Assembly (NCBI GenBank): GCA_050123375.1
Contig: JASFHF010000002.1
Coordinates: 1 to 64,000, forward strand
Reading direction: 5' to 3'
From: JASFHF01 sp050123375
GTDB taxonomy: Bacteria; Pseudomonadota; Gammaproteobacteria; UBA12402
Length of the DNA: 64,000 nt
In this document: positions 1-7,978 of the stretch, one piece after another
How positions within the stretch are numbered: position 1 is the first letter of the stretch
Layout: every line of letters begins with the position of its first letter
Program-made: the position numbers and the translations under genes
Notes under the pieces: generated by a model
Seen by the model: only the letters and a program-made list of their open reading frames with translations
Database searches by the model: none
What the model was told of the DNA's origin: nothing

Positions 1-92
1 AAAGTTAGGTTTCATAGATTTTAATTTAAAGTGTAAAATTCAAGCCTTGACCCCGCTACAGAGTAAGCCTGACCCTCGCTACAAGGTAATTT

Positions 93-2045
93 ATGATTAA
101 AAAAGTCAAACGAGTTTTATTTGGTCCTGCGCGTAATCCAATGCATCGTGATACGCGGCGCCATATTTCATTAGTTGCATTTTTTGCTTGGATTGGTTTA
201 GGGGCAGATGGTCTTTCATCAATTGCTTATGGTCCTGAACAAGCATTTATCGCGCTTGGTCACCATGCGTATTTAGCGTTTTTTTTAGCTATCATGATAG
301 CAATTACCGTGTTTGTAATTTCGCTTGCTTATAACCAGGTAATTGAATTATTTCCTAGCGGCGGCGGCGGATATAAAGTTGCAACACGTTTAATTGGTCC
401 TTATGCTGGTTTAGTTTCAGGTACAGCTTTGATTCTTGGTTATGTTTTAACGATGGCTGTTTCGATCGCGAGTGGTGTTGATGCACTATTTAGTTTTTTA
501 CCGCAGTATTTTCAAGAATATAAGTTGTTAACAGAATTATGCTTGTTATTGTTTATGATGTATCTGAATTTGCGCGGTATGAAAGAATCAATCAAAGTGT
601 TTTTGCCAATATTTTTAGGTTTTGTTGTTACACATGTTGCGATTATTCTTTATGGTATATCAATTCATGCTGATCATTTACATCTGGTGGTGCATAATGC
701 ATGGGCGGAAACTTCAAAAGTATCTGCTTCAGTTGGTTGGTTTATGATAGCGGCATTATTATTGCGTGCCTATTCAATAGGTGGTGGTACTTATACAGGT
801 TTGGAAGCCGTATCAAATAATGTTAATAATTTAGCTGAACCGCGTGTAAAAACTGGTAAGTGGACAATGTTGTATATGGCGATTTCACTTAGTTTTACTG
901 CGGCTGGTATACTTCTTTTGTATTTGCTGTTTAGTGCGCAGCCAGTAGTTGGTAAAACTTTAAATGCAGTGGTATTTGGTTCTATTTTGCAAACTATTCC
1001 TTATGGTCATGCATGGGTGATTTTGATTTTATTGCTTGAAGCTGGGTTGTTGTTTATTGGAGCGAATACCGGATTTTTGGGCGGACCGGCAGTGCTTGCA
1101 AATATGGCGATTGATAGTTGGGTGCCGCATCGTTTTCGTCATCTTTCAAGTCGTTTGGTGGTGCAAAATGGGATTGTGTTATTTACGGTACTATCGGTGT
1201 TAATTCTTTTATGGACAAGTGGTAATGTAACTAAATTAGTAATTTTATATAGTACCAGCGTGTTTTTAACTTTTACTATGTCTTTGTTTGGGTTAACTCG
1301 TTATTGGTGGAAAGGAAGAAAGCGCAAAGCAAGAAATTGGCCGTTTCGTTTGTTTTTATCAATTGTTGGTTTAATTGTTTGTATATTTATCTTGGTGACT
1401 ATCATCGTTGCTAAGTTTACGCAGGGTGGCTGGTTGACTATTGTAATTAACGGTACGGTAATTATTTTATGTATTGTAATTAGAAGACATTATAAAGCGA
1501 TTAAAAAATTAATACTAAAATTGGATCGTACGTTTACCTTTTCTGTGAGTCCGGTAGAAGATTTTAAATTATCAGTTGATCCTGAACAGCCGACCGCAGT
1601 ATTTTTTGTTGGTACCAGCATTGGTGAGACCATGCATACTTTATTATGGGCACAGCGCATGTTTCCTAATCATTTTAAAAATTTTATTTTTATTAGTGTT
1701 GGCGTGGTAAATGTTGATACTTATGAAAGTGATAAAGCATTAAAATCAATGCAGAAAAAAGTTAGCAAGCGATTACAATATTTTGTTAATTATGCGGAAC
1801 AAAATGGGATACCTGCTAAAGCATATTGTGATTATGGTACTGATCATATTAAGAAATTAGTGAATATTGCGAAACAGGTAAAACAAGAATTTAAAGATCC
1901 AATCTTTTTTGCTGCCAGAATGGTGCTAAAACATGAAAACTGGTTGACGCGTTTACTGCATAACGAAACTCCAGTATCGTTACAACGTTCTTTGCATATG
2001 CAAGGTATGCAGATGGTTATTTTGCCGGTGATGTTGAATAATTAA
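93..2045 (+). CDS. APC-superfamily permease with cytoplasmic tail
   Basis: Predicted inner-membrane amino-acid or polyamine permease of the APC superfamily, 650 residues. Residues about 25-480 hold roughly a dozen hydrophobic segments. GADGLSSIAYGPE at residues 37-49 is the N-terminal signature of the APC branch that has a long soluble C-terminal region. Residues about 490-650 carry no membrane segment and should lie in the cytoplasm. The substrate cannot be told from the sequence. The ATG follows AAGG at a usual distance. The gene stands alone and is convergent with the F-box gene downstream. Confidence 0.85.
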   Translation: MIKKVKRVLFGPARNPMHRDTRRHISLVAFFAWIGLGADGLSSIAYGPEQAFIALGHHAYLAFFLAIMIAITVFVISLAYNQVIELFPSGGGGYKVATRLIGPYAGLVSGTALILGYVLTMAVSIASGVDALFSFLPQYFQEYKLLTELCLLLFMMYLNLRGMKESIKVFLPIFLGFVVTHVAIILYGISIHADHLHLVVHNAWAETSKVSASVGWFMIAALLLRAYSIGGGTYTGLEAVSNNVNNLAEPRVKTGKWTMLYMAISLSFTAAGILLLYLLFSAQPVVGKTLNAVVFGSILQTIPYGHAWVILILLLEAGLLFIGANTGFLGGPAVLANMAIDSWVPHRFRHLSSRLVVQNGIVLFTVLSVLILLWTSGNVTKLVILYSTSVFLTFTMSLFGLTRYWWKGRKRKARNWPFRLFLSIVGLIVCIFILVTIIVAKFTQGGWLTIVINGTVIILCIVIRRHYKAIKKLILKLDRTFTFSVSPVEDFKLSVDPEQPTAVFFVGTSIGETMHTLLWAQRMFPNHFKNFIFISVGVVNVDTYESDKALKSMQKKVSKRLQYFVNYAEQNGIPAKAYCDYGTDHIKKLVNIAKQVKQEFKDPIFFAARMVLKHENWLTRLLHNETPVSLQRSLHMQGMQMVILPVMLNN

Positions 2046-2119
2046 TTGGCATTCGAAAAGTTTATTGCGCATAGTAATGCGTTTGTTAACATTTGTGTTG
2101 ATTTTAAAAATTACCATAT

Positions 2120-3217
2120 TTACCATTTCAGGTAGCTAAATGTTGGTTTTTCCCGCTTATTATCGTTGTTTTTGTTTGTATCCTTTTTAATATTGCTTCT
2201 CTTATCAAGCATTTTTGTGATCTCTTTTATAAGATACATGAGATGTCGTTCATCGATTACTTTCTTTGCTGTATCATTGTTTTGTTTCGATGCATTTTGT
2301 AGGTGGAGTTCTTCTTTTTTAAACATATATAAAACTTTTGCGCCAGAAGTAAGTGCTAGCAATGTAGAACAACACCACAGAATGGTCGAAAGTGTTCCCG
2401 TGCCAAAAAGTGTTAACATATCACAAGTCTCACTACTCATAGTCGTATTGCGGGTAAGTTCCTGACAAAATTGATCTACCACCACGCTAACAGCCAATGG
2501 CGTTACGATGAGAAAAAATGTTGAAGGAAAGAAAAAGAATATACAGTATGATAAAAAGCAATACATATATATTTTAAATAAGAGAGGAGCATGTGAAAAC
2601 AAATTTTTATTTGTGGCTTTGACAATTTCTGCTATTTTGCGAATATGTTTTACGTCTTCTTGTTTGATATTTGCCTGCGCAATAATCTTCAAAAAATATT
2701 TGTAAAACTTTTTGTTTTTGTGATTATTCCCGTACAGTTTTTTATAAGATTCGTGCATTTCTTTTAGAAATTTCGTGAGCTTCAAATATTGCTTTGCATA
2801 CATGTGCTTATCTAATTTTAATTGAAAGTCAATAAAAATTTTCATGTAATGTTCGTCAAATTTGTCGGGCTTACTTGTAATTAAATTATTAATATGGTTT
2901 TTAAAATCAAGGCTTTCTATAATATGTTTCATGCCTGTGGAAATGAGTCTGTATTCTATAACAAATGTTATGGGCATAAAACTAAGAATTTCTATAATTA
3001 TTTCACTTGGTACGTCTATGTTATTAAGTTTGAGTGGTGATGATTTCAGATTATATCGATTTTTCTTTGATTTTTTCTTAATTTTCTTAATAAGAGGCTG
3101 TTTTTCCAATTGTTTATCAATTTCTTCTTGCATGACATCAGAACAATTAATAGAAGAAATACCGGAAAAATAAGCTTTTATCTTTCTGTATAAATATTCA
3201 CAAATTCCGCAAAACAT
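2120..3217 (-). CDS. F-box protein with membrane segments, candidate translocated effector
   Basis: 365-residue protein. Residues about 64-103 match an F-box: a Leu, then the VPSEIIIEILSFMP core, then a second helix ending in ISTGMKHII. F-box domains recruit eukaryotic SCF ubiquitin ligases through Skp1 and in bacteria are mainly found in secreted effectors of intracellular species. Residues about 214-250 and 266-298 are strongly hydrophobic and could insert in a host or bacterial membrane. The N terminus is Cys-rich. I chose the ATG at 3217 because GGAG lies 8 bases upstream and the longer reading (from 3283) would begin upstream of the predicted promoter. A PmrA-like box lies in the promoter. 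Secretion is inferred. Confidence 0.75.
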   Translation of the reverse strand: MFCGICEYLYRKIKAYFSGISSINCSDVMQEEIDKQLEKQPLIKKIKKKSKKNRYNLKSSPLKLNNIDVPSEIIIEILSFMPITFVIEYRLISTGMKHIIESLDFKNHINNLITSKPDKFDEHYMKIFIDFQLKLDKHMYAKQYLKLTKFLKEMHESYKKLYGNNHKNKKFYKYFLKIIAQANIKQEDVKHIRKIAEIVKATNKNLFSHAPLLFKIYMYCFLSYCIFFFFPSTFFLIVTPLAVSVVVDQFCQELTRNTTMSSETCDMLTLFGTGTLSTILWCCSTLLALTSGAKVLYMFKKEELHLQNASKQNNDTAKKVIDERHLMYLIKEITKMLDKRSNIKKDTNKNNDNKREKPTFSYLKW

Positions 3218-3263
3218 ATAGCATCTCCTATACATGCAAATTAAAAATTTAGAGAACCTTGCA

Positions 3264-3301
3264 ATTTTAGTGTAGTATAGCAATCTTAAGATAATCTTAA
3301 G
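3264..3301 (-). promoter_or_regulatory. PmrA box plus -10 element for the F-box gene
   Basis: Read on the minus strand, CTTAAGATT-AT-CTTAAGATT (3301 to 3282) is a tandem 9-mer with an 11-bp repeat period. It matches the Legionella/Coxiella PmrA box (cTTAATatT-N2-cTTAATatT) at 8 of 9 positions in each half. TAAAAT (3269-3264) lies 12 bp downstream, the distance expected for an activator box replacing the -35. In those genera PmrAB controls Dot/Icm effectors. Confidence 0.7.
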
Positions 3302-3400
3302 GATACAAAAAAATTAAAAAACTAACATGCAGATGGGTATTATTCTGAATGCCGATTTCTATGAGATGACAATTGTGTGATCATGATGTAAAATTCATTT

Positions 3401-4072
3401 ATGATCTACCTAAATCAAGTAAGCAAACGCTATCCTAGCGGACAAGAAGCGTTATCGCAAGTTAGTTTGCAGCTTCAATCCGGTGAAATGGTGTTTTTAA
3501 CCGGTCATTCAGGGGCAGGAAAAACCACATTGTTGAAATTAATTGCTTCGCTTGAACGGCCTTCATCAGGCGATATATTGATCAACAATCATAATTTAGC
3601 TCGAGTTAGTAAGAAGCGTATTCCGCATTTGCGTCGTCAAGTTGGGTTTATTTTTCAAGCGCCGCATTTATTGTTTTACCGTACAGTTTTTGAAAATGTT
3701 GCGTTACCATTAATTATTGCAAATTATCGGCGTACTGAAATTAATAGTAGAGTTCGGGCTGCATTAGATAAGGTTGGTTTATTGCATAAAGAAAAATTGT
3801 TTCCAGAAACTTTATCGTGTGGTGAGCAGCAACGTGTTGGAATTGCTCGGGCAATTGTGCGTCGTCCCGATATTATTTTAGCAGATGAACCAACTGGCAA
3901 TCTAGATCCGGCATTATCCGAAGAAATTATGCAATTGTTTGTGCAGTTTAATCAAATTGGCACAACCATTTTGGTCGCGAGCCACGATATTAATCTGATT
4001 CGTCAAATGCCGTATCGTATTTTGACTTTAAGTAGCGGACGCTTAATTAATGATGAGGCGGCGAAATCATGA
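3401..4072 (+). CDS. ftsE: Cell-division ABC transporter ATPase FtsE
   Basis: 223 residues, the usual FtsE length. Walker A is GHSGAGKT (35-42), the ABC signature is LSCGEQQR (138-145) and Walker B with its catalytic Glu is ILADEPTG (from about 159). FtsE binds ATP and acts with FtsX at the septum to control periplasmic amidases. The signature has Cys where most ABC proteins have Gly (LSGGEQQR); this is unlikely to abolish function. The stop overlaps the ftsX start by 4 bases, so the two are co-translated. No clear Shine-Dalgarno precedes the ATG. Confidence 0.95.
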   Translation: MIYLNQVSKRYPSGQEALSQVSLQLQSGEMVFLTGHSGAGKTTLLKLIASLERPSSGDILINNHNLARVSKKRIPHLRRQVGFIFQAPHLLFYRTVFENVALPLIIANYRRTEINSRVRAALDKVGLLHKEKLFPETLSCGEQQRVGIARAIVRRPDIILADEPTGNLDPALSEEIMQLFVQFNQIGTTILVASHDINLIRQMPYRILTLSSGRLINDEAAKS

Positions 4073-4965
4073 TAAATTATTTTATACAACATTTTCGTGC
4101 GTTTAAATTAAGTATTAGTCAATTAAGTGTTCAACCGCTAACTACATTTTTAACTTTTGCGGTTATTGGTATTGTTTTAGCATTGCCAATGGGATTGTAT
4201 CTGTTGTTGCAAAATGCGCAGATGGTTACGTCTGGTTTACATCAAACGACGCAGATTTCTTTGTATTTGCAAAAAAATGTTCGGCCATTTCAAGTAGAAA
4301 AATTGTTACAAGCGTTAAAGCAGAATAGAAATGTCGCGAGTACTAAATATATTTCTGCAACGCAAGGTTTGGCAGAATTACAAAAACAATATAATTTTGG
4401 CAATATTTTAATGGAGCTTAACAATAATCCATTACCTGGAGTTGTTGTGGTGCAGCCAGTTAAATCATTGCACACAGAAGCACAAATAAAGCCTCTTTTG
4501 GCACACTTGAAGAAATTACCCCAGGTTCATGATGCACAATTAGATTTTGCCTGGTTGAAGCGTTTAAATGCGATAATTAATTTGGTTCGTCATATTGTTT
4601 ATGCCGCAATGTTGTTGTTTGCTTTTGGTGTATTATTAATTGTAGGTAATACGATTGGTTTAATTACCCAAAAATATCAGGATGAAATTTTTGTGTCGCA
4701 ATTATTGGGAGCTACTAACAGTTTCATCCGTCGGCCATTTCTATATAGCGGTATGATTTATGGATTACTTGGCGGAATTATTGCCTGGTTTTTGATTGAC
4801 ACAACCATGTGGTGGATGAGTGGTTCAGTTACCAAGCTTGCTACATTATATGGTTCACAATTTCATCTTCAGGTTTTATCTTCTAGTGCAACCTTGTTTT
4901 TATTGATTGGCGGTGCGCTGTTAGGATATTTTGGTTCCTGGTTGGCTGTAAAAAGAGAATTGTAA
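4069..4965 (+). CDS. ftsX: Cell-division protein FtsX
   Basis: 298 residues, full length for FtsX. It has an N-terminal membrane helix (about 25-48), a periplasmic loop (about 50-165) and three C-terminal membrane helices (about 170-195, 220-245 and 268-295), the FtsX/MacB-type permease fold. It is the membrane partner of FtsE in the divisome. In many gamma-proteobacteria rpoH follows directly; here about 5.7 kb of other genes separate ftsX from rpoH, and no ftsY lies upstream. Confidence 0.95.
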   Translation: MINYFIQHFRAFKLSISQLSVQPLTTFLTFAVIGIVLALPMGLYLLLQNAQMVTSGLHQTTQISLYLQKNVRPFQVEKLLQALKQNRNVASTKYISATQGLAELQKQYNFGNILMELNNNPLPGVVVVQPVKSLHTEAQIKPLLAHLKKLPQVHDAQLDFAWLKRLNAIINLVRHIVYAAMLLFAFGVLLIVGNTIGLITQKYQDEIFVSQLLGATNSFIRRPFLYSGMIYGLLGGIIAWFLIDTTMWWMSGSVTKLATLYGSQFHLQVLSSSATLFLLIGGALLGYFGSWLAVKREL

Positions 4966-4975
4966 TATGGGTATA

Positions 4976-5281
4976 TTACGCAGCATCTTTATTTTTTTTG
5001 AATAGTTCTTTGATTTTTAGCGACTTATTTTTCCTACGAGCATGCCATAAATCATAATCTCTTTGAATATTCATCCACATTTCAGCACTGGTGTTAAGCA
5101 ATAAGGATAATTTATATGCCATATCCGCGCTAATTCCAGAATGGCTATTAAGTAATCTGGACAAAGTGCCGCGATCTATTTTTAATTCCTTTGCAACCTC
5201 AGTAACAGTTAAATCAGTATCGGTAAATAACGCGTCTCTAACTATTTCCCCCGGATGTAAAGGTTTGTGCATAATACCCAT
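4976..5281 (-). CDS. higA: HigA-type antitoxin, XRE/VapI family
   Basis: 101 residues. The N terminus has the family mark PLHPGEIV (7-14), and residues about 24-60 form an HTH (LTVTEVAKELKIDRGTLSRLLN). It should bind and neutralise the toxin encoded 10 bases upstream and repress their joint promoter. Toxin-first order is typical of higBA. It is convergent with ftsX, with only 10 bases between the stops. AGGGG precedes the ATG. Confidence 0.9.
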   Translation of the reverse strand: MGIMHKPLHPGEIVRDALFTDTDLTVTEVAKELKIDRGTLSRLLNSHSGISADMAYKLSLLLNTSAEMWMNIQRDYDLWHARRKNKSLKIKELFKKNKDAA

Positions 5282-5291
5282 AAGTTACCCC

Positions 5292-5570
5292 TTAGTGATA
5301 ATCACGATAGTCAACTAATATCGCATCTTGACTATCAAATTTAAAAGTAATACGCCAATTTTTATTTACGGTAACAGCGTAGTGTCCTTTTAAATTGCCG
5401 GATAATTTATGAAAGTTCATTCCTGGTGTATTCATATCATCCGGTTTAATTGCCGCATTCAATCTTTGCAAAATAATTTTGAGCCTTTTTGTATGGCCGG
5501 ATTGAATGCCGGCAGTTTTGCCATTTTCAAAAAACTGTTTTAATCCCTTATGTTTCCAGGTTTTTATCAT
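5292..5570 (-). CDS. higB: HigB-type toxin, RelE/ParE superfamily
   Basis: 92 residues. Sequence order fits ribosome-dependent mRNA interferases of the HigB group: a KTWKHKGLKQFFENG start, a KLSGNLKGHYAVTVNKNWRI core (about 59-78) with the basic residues, and a C-terminal LVDYRDYH. It is expected to cleave mRNA on the ribosome when HigA is lost. TATAAT lies only a few bases upstream of the ATG, and a short palindrome (about 5581-5593) overlaps this promoter and could be the HigA operator. Confidence 0.9.
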   Translation of the reverse strand: MIKTWKHKGLKQFFENGKTAGIQSGHTKRLKIILQRLNAAIKPDDMNTPGMNFHKLSGNLKGHYAVTVNKNWRITFKFDSQDAILVDYRDYH

Positions 5571-5613
5571 AATTTATTATAGCGTATAGCGCTTCACGCC
5601 ACAAGCAAAAATC

Positions 5614-5641
5614 AAAAAAAGCCAGATATAAATATCTGGCT
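5614..5641 (-). terminator. Intrinsic terminator after fhs
   Basis: On the minus strand GCCAGATA-TTTA-TATCTGGC is followed by seven T residues, just beyond the fhs stop. Confidence 0.85.
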
Positions 5642-5649
5642 TCATAAAG

Positions 5650-7566
5650 TTAGAATAATCCAGTTATCTTTCCAGTTTCCGGACAAATATCTACGTCGTA
5701 ATACGCAGGACGTGTTGGCATGCCAGGCATGGTCATCATTTCACCTAATAATGGATAGATAAATCCAGCGCCGACACTTGCACGGACACTCTTGATCGGA
5801 ACTGTAAAGCCGCTAGGTGCGCCTTTCAAATTTGGATCGTGGCTGATGCTTAAGTGAGTTTTTGCCATACACATTGGCAGTTTATCAAAACCAGCTTTGG
5901 TATATGCTTCAATTTCTTTTTCAGCTTGTTCACTATATTCAACCCCATCAGCATTATAAATTTCTTTACAAATTGTTTCGATTTTATCTTTAATGCTCAT
6001 GTCTAAGTCATATAAGAATTTGAAGTTAGTTGGTTCTTCGCAAGCTTTAATTACTGCTTCAGCCAGTTTGATTGAACCCGCGCCTGCTTCAGCCCAGTGG
6101 TTTGACATTACTGCGTCTTCTGCGCCAGCTTCGAGAGCGTGTTTACGTACAACTTCAATTTCTGCATCAGTATCATGAGTAAAACGATTAATTGCAACTA
6201 CCACTGGAATGCCGAATTTCTTAGCATTTTTGATATGTGCATTCATGTTGCAGCAGCCTTTTTCCAGGAGTTCCAGATTTTCTTCGGTATAAACTGGATC
6301 AAGTTTTGCGCCAGCAGTTACTTTTGGTCCGCCGCCATGCATTTTTAAAGCGCGGATAGTGGCAACTAATACGACACAGTTTGGCACTAAACCACTGTAA
6401 CGGCACTTAATATCGAAGAATTTTTCCATTCCCATATCAGCACCGAAACCTGATTCAGTAATTACATAACCATCTGGACCAGCGAGTTTTAATGCAATTT
6501 GGTCGGCGATAATAGAAGAGTTACCATGTGCAATATTAGCAAAAGGTCCAGCATGAACAAATGCCGGAGTACCTTCTATGGTTTGCATTAAGTTTGGCAT
6601 AATCGCATCTTTCATGATTACGGTTAATGCGCCGCCAGCGCCTAAATCATCAGCAGTAATTGGATCACCAGCTTTACTCATGCCAATTACGATGCGGCCG
6701 AGTCTTTCACGCATATCTTTCATATCGGTAGTCAAAGCTAATACTGCCATGACTTCACTAGCTGGAGTAATGTCATAACCAGTTTTGCGGGTAATGCCTT
6801 TTTCTTTTGGTCCTTCACCGATGGTGATGCCGCGCAGTGGACGATCACAAATATCAATAACACGTTTCCAGGTGATACTATCTGGATCGATATCAAGTCT
6901 TACGAATTTGGAAATTTCTTCTTCGGTTAATTCGTTTGGATCAGTTTTGTTAATGCCTAGTTTTTTCAAGCGGCGCAGCATGATTTGGGCAAATTTTCTG
7001 CTGCCATCTTTGGCTTTTGGACACATACGATCAAAGAGTTTGTCGTCGGTTTGAGCGGCTTCATGAATGATGCGAGTATCGACTATTGCAGCCAATAGGT
7101 CATTGGCAGAAGTTACCGCGTGCATATCACCAGTCAAATGTAAGTTGAATTCTTCCATAGGGATGATTTGGCTATAACCGCCGCCGGCAGCACCGCCTTT
7201 AATACCGAAAGTTGGTCCCAAGCTTGGTTGACGGATACAAGTGATAACCGTTTTACCAAGATATGCACCGAGTGCTTGAGAAAGTCCGACTGTGGTGGTA
7301 GTTTTACCTTCGCCCAATGGTGTTGGGGTAATGGCAGTAACGTCAACATATTTGCCGTTTGGCTGACCTTTAAGACGTTTCAAAACGCTTAATGAAACTT
7401 TAGCTTTATCGTTACCGTAAGGGATTAATTCTTCGGGAGTAATTCCGATATCTGCAGCAATATCGGTAATAGGGACTAAGCTTTCTTCTGTAGCTTTTTG
7501 AGCGATTTCGATATCGCTGGGTACTTTCTTTAGTGGGATTATTTTATGCGCGTGTTTTAATGACAT
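5650..7566 (-). CDS. fhs: Formate--tetrahydrofolate ligase
   Basis: ATP-dependent synthesis of 10-formyl-tetrahydrofolate from formate in one-carbon metabolism. The ATP-binding segment TPLGEGKTT (82-90) and the RQPSLGPTFG segment (about 112-121) are clear. At 638 residues it is longer than the ~555-residue clostridial form and nearer to the ligase domain of eukaryotic C1-THF synthase. AGGAG lies just upstream of the ATG. It is transcribed alone, and its leader contains a long inverted repeat. Confidence 0.95.
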   Translation of the reverse strand: MSLKHAHKIIPLKKVPSDIEIAQKATEESLVPITDIAADIGITPEELIPYGNDKAKVSLSVLKRLKGQPNGKYVDVTAITPTPLGEGKTTTTVGLSQALGAYLGKTVITCIRQPSLGPTFGIKGGAAGGGYSQIIPMEEFNLHLTGDMHAVTSANDLLAAIVDTRIIHEAAQTDDKLFDRMCPKAKDGSRKFAQIMLRRLKKLGINKTDPNELTEEEISKFVRLDIDPDSITWKRVIDICDRPLRGITIGEGPKEKGITRKTGYDITPASEVMAVLALTTDMKDMRERLGRIVIGMSKAGDPITADDLGAGGALTVIMKDAIMPNLMQTIEGTPAFVHAGPFANIAHGNSSIIADQIALKLAGPDGYVITESGFGADMGMEKFFDIKCRYSGLVPNCVVLVATIRALKMHGGGPKVTAGAKLDPVYTEENLELLEKGCCNMNAHIKNAKKFGIPVVVAINRFTHDTDAEIEVVRKHALEAGAEDAVMSNHWAEAGAGSIKLAEAVIKACEEPTNFKFLYDLDMSIKDKIETICKEIYNADGVEYSEQAEKEIEAYTKAGFDKLPMCMAKTHLSISHDPNLKGAPSGFTVPIKSVRASVGAGFIYPLLGEMMTMPGMPTRPAYYDVDICPETGKITGLF

Positions 7567-7624
7567 TATAGATCTCCTTTATTGTGTTTAATTTTCAGGC
7601 AGCATTGTCTAACAGATGTAGCAG

Positions 7625-7681
7625 GGTGTCAAGTCTTGAATGGAGTCAGGCTTACTCCGATTATGTCTTAAACTTGACACC
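7625..7681. repeat. Long inverted repeat in the fhs leader
   Basis: GGTGTCAAGT (7625-7634) is the exact complement of ACTTGACACC (7672-7681), with a second pair GGAGT/ACTCC inside. Part of the core (AGTAAGCCTGAC) recurs near the left window edge at about 62-73, so this looks like a dispersed palindromic repeat rather than a gene-specific switch. Confidence 0.55.
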
Positions 7682-7716
7682 TTTTCTTTGTTAGTTAAAA
7701 TAGCCGATGTTTGTTT

Positions 7717-7876
7717 TAGGTGCCGTAACAGTATCAGGTCAAGACCTGACGCCACGGAGAATCGGGAAGCTGGTGAGAATCTAGCGCTGCCCACGCAACG
7801 GTGATTGAACTAAGCAGCCTGGATCCCGCGGTCAAGCCGCGGGATGACAGGAATTTCATAAGTCCGGAGACCGGCC
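7717..7876 (+). promoter_or_regulatory. Cobalamin (AdoCbl-type) riboswitch upstream of btuB
   Basis: The conserved parts of the cobalamin riboswitch appear in order. GGTGCC is at 7719-7724. The core GGGAAGCTGGTGAGAATC (7764-7781) is followed by GCGCTGCCCACGCAACGGT (about 7784-7802). The B12-box equivalent AGTCCGGAGACCGGCC spans 7861-7876. The variable arm CAGGTC-AA-GACCTG lies at about 7736-7749. It precedes a TonB-dependent receptor by about 100 bases, the usual arrangement for repression of vitamin B12 uptake when B12 is plentiful. A foreign palindrome sits in the peripheral arm. Confidence 0.88.
7818..7851. repeat. Palindromic element inserted inside the riboswitch
   Basis: CCTGGATCCCGCGG-TCAAG-CCGCGGGATGACAGG forms a near-perfect hairpin. 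The same GGATCCCGCGG/CCGCGGGATGAC core recurs inside the TonB gene at 10004-10031. It lies between the core and the B12 box, in a region of the riboswitch known to vary in length. Confidence 0.8.
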
Positions 7877-7978
7877 TAAAATTTTGCAAAGTATTCATCA
7901 TAATGATGAATGCTACTGTTGCGCTGGGCGGCATTATGCAAATTTTTGTTTGCTATGCCTCGTGTTTTGGAGGATGCG

